A stretch of 12,436 bases of DNA from Verrucomicrobiota bacterium (GTDB lineage: Bacteria > Verrucomicrobiota > Verrucomicrobiia > Limisphaerales > JAEYXS01), in NCBI GenBank assembly GCA_023431185.1, contig JAEYXS010000059.1, positions 1-12,436 of the forward strand, given 5' to 3'. The number at the start of each line of letters is the position of its first letter. The first letter of the stretch is position 1. Below are positions 6,984 to 12,436 of the stretch, in pieces. The notes under the pieces were generated by a model. The model worked only from the letters and a program-made list of their open reading frames with translations. It was not told the DNA's origin and made no database searches. The position numbers and the translations under genes are program-made.

Positions 6984-7416
6984 GCACCCGATGACGGGGT
7001 GCGGGTTAGCTGGGGCTGGTTACCGGTGGTCTCGCTCGTGCCTCGCTCGACCAACCGGCTACAGGCTGTCATCCCTCCGGGATGGGGAGGATGACGCAAC
7101 CCGCTTTGGGGTTGGTGGTTCAGGGGGGATGGTTACCCAACGTAGCCCGCTCGCGGAAGCGCGGGCAATGTTGGGCTTTGGTACGTGACCCCGTTGGGGT
7201 CCGGGGGCAAAGAATGAAAGTGCCGACGATGAAATGCCGATTCGGAGATCGGCGCTCCGTTGAGTTTTGGACGGTCTGCCGACTGCCAGTCGGCGACACA
7301 GCAGGCTGCCAGCCTGCGCTACGGAGGAACGCGGCGAGGACGCCGCTTTAGCTCGCAGGCGGGCCCCGACCAAAACGCCGGGGTAAAACGCCCGCGATAC
7401 CGCGTATTTGCGCGGT
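6984..7416. repeat. Array of short perfect hairpins (repeat module, copy 2)
   Basis: At least ten compact stem-loops follow one another. GCACCC/GGGTGC (6984-7002); CATCCC-TCC-GGGATG (7070-7084); AACCC/GGGTT (7098-7113); a nested CCCAAC...GCCCGC/GCGGGC...GTTGGG (7136-7175); GACCCC-GTT-GGGGTC (7187-7201). Then GCCGAT/ATCGGC (7236-7253); GCCGACT-GCC-AGTCGGC (7278-7294); GCAGGCT-GCC-AGCCTGC (7301-7317); GCGGCG-AGGA-CGCCGC (7331-7346); ACCGCG/CGCGGT (7399-7416). Stems are 5-7 bp, often with 3-nt loops. Stem sequences differ but the form is constant, a pattern I recall from Verrucomicrobiota and Planctomycetota intergenic DNA. Confidence 0.75.
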
Positions 7417-7504
7417 GTATAGCTCCGATTTTGCCAAGCAATCGCTGATTTCATGGTTTGAACGAGGGAAATATCGCTTTCGGAAGTTTTTGGCGCGCAT
7501 AATA

Positions 7505-7533
7505 TTGCGCTAAATTTGATTTTTGTTTAAAAT
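7505..7533 (+). promoter_or_regulatory. Candidate sigma70-like promoter in AT-rich DNA upstream of cimA
   Basis: TTGCGC (7505-7510) is followed after 17 nt by TAAAAT (7528-7533), a 5/6 match to the -10 consensus. The -35 match is only 3/6. The surroundings are clearly AT-richer than the rest of the window. It would give a leader of roughly 290 nt before cimA, so it could equally serve nothing. Confidence 0.22.
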
Positions 7534-7671
7534 TTTATGTTGCATGTTGCGGTGGAAGTGGTATTCGTATCAATGGCTGGTCCTGCGAATGCAGAATGTC
7601 AGCTAAAAAGGAGTGGTAGGCGGTGTGGTTTTTGGAAGCACCGAATCCCCTCACGAACAGGAAAAGAGAAT

Positions 7672-7763
7672 AGGACTTATGGGTCTGATGGGACATATGC
7701 AACGGCATCGCGGCAGCGATGCCCTACCGGGATGGGGTGGCAATTCGGTTTGCATCAGACCCC
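7672..7763. repeat. Repeat unit with 9-nt iterations and nested inverted repeats
   Basis: Three 9-nt units run head to tail: GGACTTATG (7673-7681), GGTCTGATG (7682-7690) and GGACATATG (7691-7699). GGGTCTGATG (7681-7690) pairs perfectly with CATCAGACCC (7753-7762). Inside lies an 8-bp hairpin, GGCATCGC-GGCA-GCGATGCC (7704-7723). The unit ends about 67 bp before the cimA start and would be transcribed in its leader. It looks like a dispersed non-coding element; I cannot count other copies here. Confidence 0.6.
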
Positions 7764-7829
7764 TCATTGGCTTAGAAAGTCCGTTCCGTTTGGCCGAGTG
7801 GATTGGTTTGGTCAGGCGTGGTTGAATAC

Positions 7830-9389
7830 ATGAAAAGTAACGTCGAAATCTACGATACAACCTTGCGCGATGGTTCGCAGGGTGAAGGGATCAATTTCTC
7901 GCTGGCGGACAAACTGCGTATCGCCGAGCGGTTGGATGCTTTCGGCGTGCACTATATCGAGGGCGGCTGGCCGGGCTCGAATCCGAAGGACATGGAGTTC
8001 TTCCAACAGGCGAAGCGGCGCAAGTGGAAGAATGCGAAGATCGCGTCGTTCGGGTTCACTCGTAAAAAGGGTGTGGCGGTGGAGAACGATGACCAGATCC
8101 GCATGTTGCTGGATTCGGGTTCGCCGGTGATCACAATCGTGGGCAAGACGTGGCTGCTGCACGTGAACGAGGTGCTGCGCGTGAAGCCGGAGGAGAACCT
8201 GGCGATGATCGGCGACACGATCCGCTTCCTGAAGGATCACGGCAAGATCGTGGTGTATGATGCGGAGCATAGCTTCGATGGATTCAAGGATGAGCCGGAT
8301 TACGCGCTGGCGACCTGGCAGGCGGCGGAGAAAGCGGGCGCGGATGTAATCTGCTTGTGCGAGACGAACGGCGGTTGCCTCCCGAGCGAGATCTCGCGCA
8401 TCGTGAGTTTTGCGAAGGGAAAATTGAACGCGCGCATCGGCATTCACACGCACAATGATTGTGGGCTCGGCGTGGCGAATGGCATCGCGGCGCTGGAAGC
8501 GGGTGCGACGCATATCCAGGGGACGATCAATGGTTACGGTGAGCGCACGGGGAATTGCAACTTGATCAGCGTGATGCCGCTGGTGCAGTTCAAGATGGGC
8601 AAAGTGGGCGTGCCGCCGAAGTCGTTGCCGAAGCTGAAAGAACTTTCTGAGTTCGTGGATGAGATCGCGAATATGCGGCATGATCCGCGTCAGCCGTGGG
8701 TGGGCCAGACGGCGTTCGCGCACAAGGGCGGCATCCATGTGCATGCGATCGAGCGCGTGGCGCGGAGCTACGAGCACATCAACCCGGAAGCGATCGGCAA
8801 TCATCGGCGCGTGCTGGTGAGCGATATGTCGGGCCGCACGAACATTTTGGTGAAGGCGCAGGAACTGGGCTTCAAGATCACAGCGGAGACGCCGGAGTTG
8901 AAGACGATCACGGCGAAGATCAAGGAGCTGGAAAACATCGGCTACGAGTATGAAGCGGCGGAAGGGTCATTGGCGTTGCTGATCCGGCGTTTGCTTAGTC
9001 ATCAGGAATTGCCTTTCAAGGTGGAGGGTTATCACGTCTCGATGCGTCGTGATGGAGAGAACTCGGTTTGTCAGGCGACGGTGAAGGTGAAGGTGGGCGA
9101 GAAGTTCGCGCATACTGTCGCCGAGGGTGATGGCCCGGTGAATGCGCTGGATGGGGCCTTGCGCGCGGCGCTCACGAGCTTCTTCCCGAAATTGAAGAAG
9201 GTGGCGCTGACGGATTACAAGGTGCGGATCATCGACAGCGCGACGGGCACGGCCGCGAAGACGCGGGTGCTGATCATCAGCACGGACGGCAAGAACGAAT
9301 GGGGCACGGTAGGCGTGCATGACAATATCATCGAAGCCTCCGTGCAGGCGCTGGTGGACAGCATGGAGTATGCGCTGATGCAGAAGTGA
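7830..9389 (+). CDS. cimA: (R)-citramalate synthase
   Basis: CimA condenses pyruvate with acetyl-CoA to (R)-citramalate, the first step of the threonine-independent route to 2-oxobutyrate and isoleucine, in the cytoplasm. The 519-residue product has the DRE-TIM metallolyase opening EIYDTTLRDGSQGEG (6-20, with Arg13 and Asp14) and the citramalate-type stretch YIEGGWPGSNPKD. HTHNDCGLG supplies metal-binding histidines; NGYGERTGNCNL is the second family signature and HKGGIHVHA follows. A linker leads into the C-terminal LeuA-type regulatory dimer domain (about 390-519), suggesting feedback control, most likely by isoleucine. The overall wording matches the CimA subgroup rather than 2-isopropylmalate or homocitrate synthase. 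ATG at 7830 is preferred over the in-frame TTG at 7803, as the family starts just before EIYDTTLRDG. Confidence 0.94.
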   Translation: MKSNVEIYDTTLRDGSQGEGINFSLADKLRIAERLDAFGVHYIEGGWPGSNPKDMEFFQQAKRRKWKNAKIASFGFTRKKGVAVENDDQIRMLLDSGSPVITIVGKTWLLHVNEVLRVKPEENLAMIGDTIRFLKDHGKIVVYDAEHSFDGFKDEPDYALATWQAAEKAGADVICLCETNGGCLPSEISRIVSFAKGKLNARIGIHTHNDCGLGVANGIAALEAGATHIQGTINGYGERTGNCNLISVMPLVQFKMGKVGVPPKSLPKLKELSEFVDEIANMRHDPRQPWVGQTAFAHKGGIHVHAIERVARSYEHINPEAIGNHRRVLVSDMSGRTNILVKAQELGFKITAETPELKTITAKIKELENIGYEYEAAEGSLALLIRRLLSHQELPFKVEGYHVSMRRDGENSVCQATVKVKVGEKFAHTVAEGDGPVNALDGALRAALTSFFPKLKKVALTDYKVRIIDSATGTAAKTRVLIISTDGKNEWGTVGVHDNIIEASVQALVDSMEYALMQK

Positions 9390-9396
9390 AGGAGAA

Positions 9397-9881
9397 GTTT
9401 GACGCGAATTTCGCGAATTAGCGCTAATTGGGAAAAGAGATGAGTGATCTGCTCTACAAGGACGAGGTGTTCAAGCTCGTTGGTCTTTGTATGGAGATTC
9501 ATCGGGAGCTTGGAAAAGGTCATGATGAAGTGATCTACAAGGATGCGCTGGTGGTGGAGTTGCAGCGGGCAGGGATTCCTTTTCAAAGGGAACGCAAGTA
9601 TGAGGTAAGTTACAAGGGGGTTGTGCTGCCGCATGTTTACTATGCGGACTTTGTGGTGTGGGATAAGATTATTTTTGAAGGGAAATCGGTGGAGCGGCTG
9701 GTGGATGGCCACACGAAGCAGGTTTTGAATTACTTGGCCGCCTCCAAACTGCAGTTGGGATTGCTGGTGAACTTTGGTGGAGATTCTTTGGAATGGAAAC
9801 GGGTGGTGCTGAGCCGAGGGCGGCAAGAGCTGCCTGATTTAAAGAAATAATTCGCGATAATTAGCGGAATTCGCGTCAAAC
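9397..9881. mobile_element. Putative small element: GxxExxY gene within terminal inverted repeats
   Basis: GTTTGACGCGAATT (9397-9410) is repeated exactly in inverse as AATTCGCGTCAAAC (9868-9881). The following 19 bp match at 15 positions, giving about 29/33 overall. The left arm is made of 9-nt units CGCGAATTT, CGCGAATTA and GCGCTAATT (9403-9429). The arms enclose one gene of the GxxExxY family and little else. No obvious target-site duplication flanks it, and no transposase is present, so if mobile it would depend on a helper in trans. Confidence 0.6.
9440..9850 (+). CDS. GxxExxY protein (PDDEXK-like nuclease-fold family)
   Basis: From ATG at 9440 the protein has 136 residues. It shows the family-defining motif GHDEVIY (Gly27, Glu30, Tyr33) after MEIHRELGKG. 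Further family features are YYADFVVWDKIIFEGKSVERL with Asp70, Glu80 and Lys82 in a D...ExK arrangement, Gln94 in HTKQVLNYL, and a final strand LLVNFGG. The ExK pattern suggests a PDDEXK-type nuclease fold; the cellular role is unknown. From memory, members occur as multi-copy paralogues and some sit in intervening sequences of 23S rRNA genes, which fits a selfish element. An in-frame TTG at 9428 lies inside the inverted repeat; the GGGAAAAGAG before 9440 supports the ATG weakly. The gene interrupts the cimA-valS spacing. Confidence 0.9.
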   Translation: MSDLLYKDEVFKLVGLCMEIHRELGKGHDEVIYKDALVVELQRAGIPFQRERKYEVSYKGVVLPHVYYADFVVWDKIIFEGKSVERLVDGHTKQVLNYLAASKLQLGLLVNFGGDSLEWKRVVLSRGRQELPDLKK

Positions 9882-9896
9882 ATTTGATTGTTTAAT

Positions 9897-12436
<2,540 letters not shown>

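Larger units (their letters stand above)
6904..7829. other. Gene-free repeat-rich interval of about 0.93 kb
   Basis: This gap lies between two divergently read genes, the 326-aa hypothetical gene and cimA. Open frames exist, but their translations follow hairpin repeats (for example CRLPVGDTAGCQPALR) and none resembles a protein family. The left half is the hairpin array (6984-7416), the middle (about 7440-7670) is AT-richer with a candidate promoter, and the right part holds the 7672-7763 repeat. No RNA gene is recognised. Confidence 0.7.

Noticed and set aside
6984..7416. Possible CRISPR array
   Set aside because: There is no constant direct repeat with regular spacers; only the hairpin form, not the sequence, recurs, and no cas gene is present.
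7059..7454. Open frames on both strands in the hairpin array
   Set aside because: Their translations simply read through the repeats (PVGDTAGCQPAL type) and lack protein-like organisation.
7537..7833. A 98-codon plus-strand frame before cimA
   Set aside because: It covers the 7672-7763 repeat and overlaps the cimA start; its composition is not protein-like.
7812..8804. A 330-codon open frame on the minus strand
   Set aside because: It is antisense to cimA and has no recognisable motif.

Overview
The window looks like a chromosomal segment of a free-living, GC-rich, Gram-negative bacterium, most likely from the Verrucomicrobiota (Pedosphaera/Limisphaerales-like). This is an inference. It rests on an FGly-type sulfatase, weak or missing Shine-Dalgarno sequences, start codons such as GTG and TTG, and above all several dispersed repeat types that I associate from memory with that group: AACATCGAA iterations, short GCC-loop hairpins, GGACTTATG 9-mers and GCGAATT iterations around a GxxExxY gene. 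No rRNA, tRNA or CRISPR array was seen.

Layout. (a) 1-2396, plus strand, housekeeping: the C-terminal part of a CPBP-family membrane protease, overlapped by 50 bp by a ComF-type phosphoribosyltransferase-fold protein, then accD (acetyl-CoA carboxylase carboxyltransferase beta subunit). A strong hairpin at 2343-2370, flanked by A and T runs, probably stops transcription from both sides. (b) 2397-4412: a minus-strand single-domain rhodanese and a plus-strand exported sulfatase, divergently oriented across a short intergenic region with a small repeat. (c) 4420-6903, minus strand, accessory: a 104-aa hypothetical protein, an ankyrin-repeat protein with a doubtful 5' end, and a 326-aa hypothetical protein with a YfeS-like segment. 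(d) 6904-7829, about 0.9 kb without a credible gene: an array of at least ten perfect short hairpins, an AT-rich stretch and a second repeat type with nested inverted repeats. (e) 7830-12436, plus strand: cimA (citramalate synthase), a GxxExxY gene enclosed by 33-bp imperfect inverted repeats, and valS (valyl-tRNA synthetase), which runs off the right edge.

Functionally, accD feeds fatty-acid synthesis, cimA opens a threonine-independent route to 2-oxobutyrate and isoleucine, and valS charges tRNA-Val. The sulfatase suggests use of sulfated polysaccharide. I see no single undescribed operon-scale system. The strongest non-routine signals are the GxxExxY gene inside terminal inverted repeats built from 9-nt units, which looks like a small mobile or selfish element between two core genes; the dense hairpin array at 6984-7416, related to a second copy at 5769-5903; and the TMGH version of the HIGH signature in ValRS.
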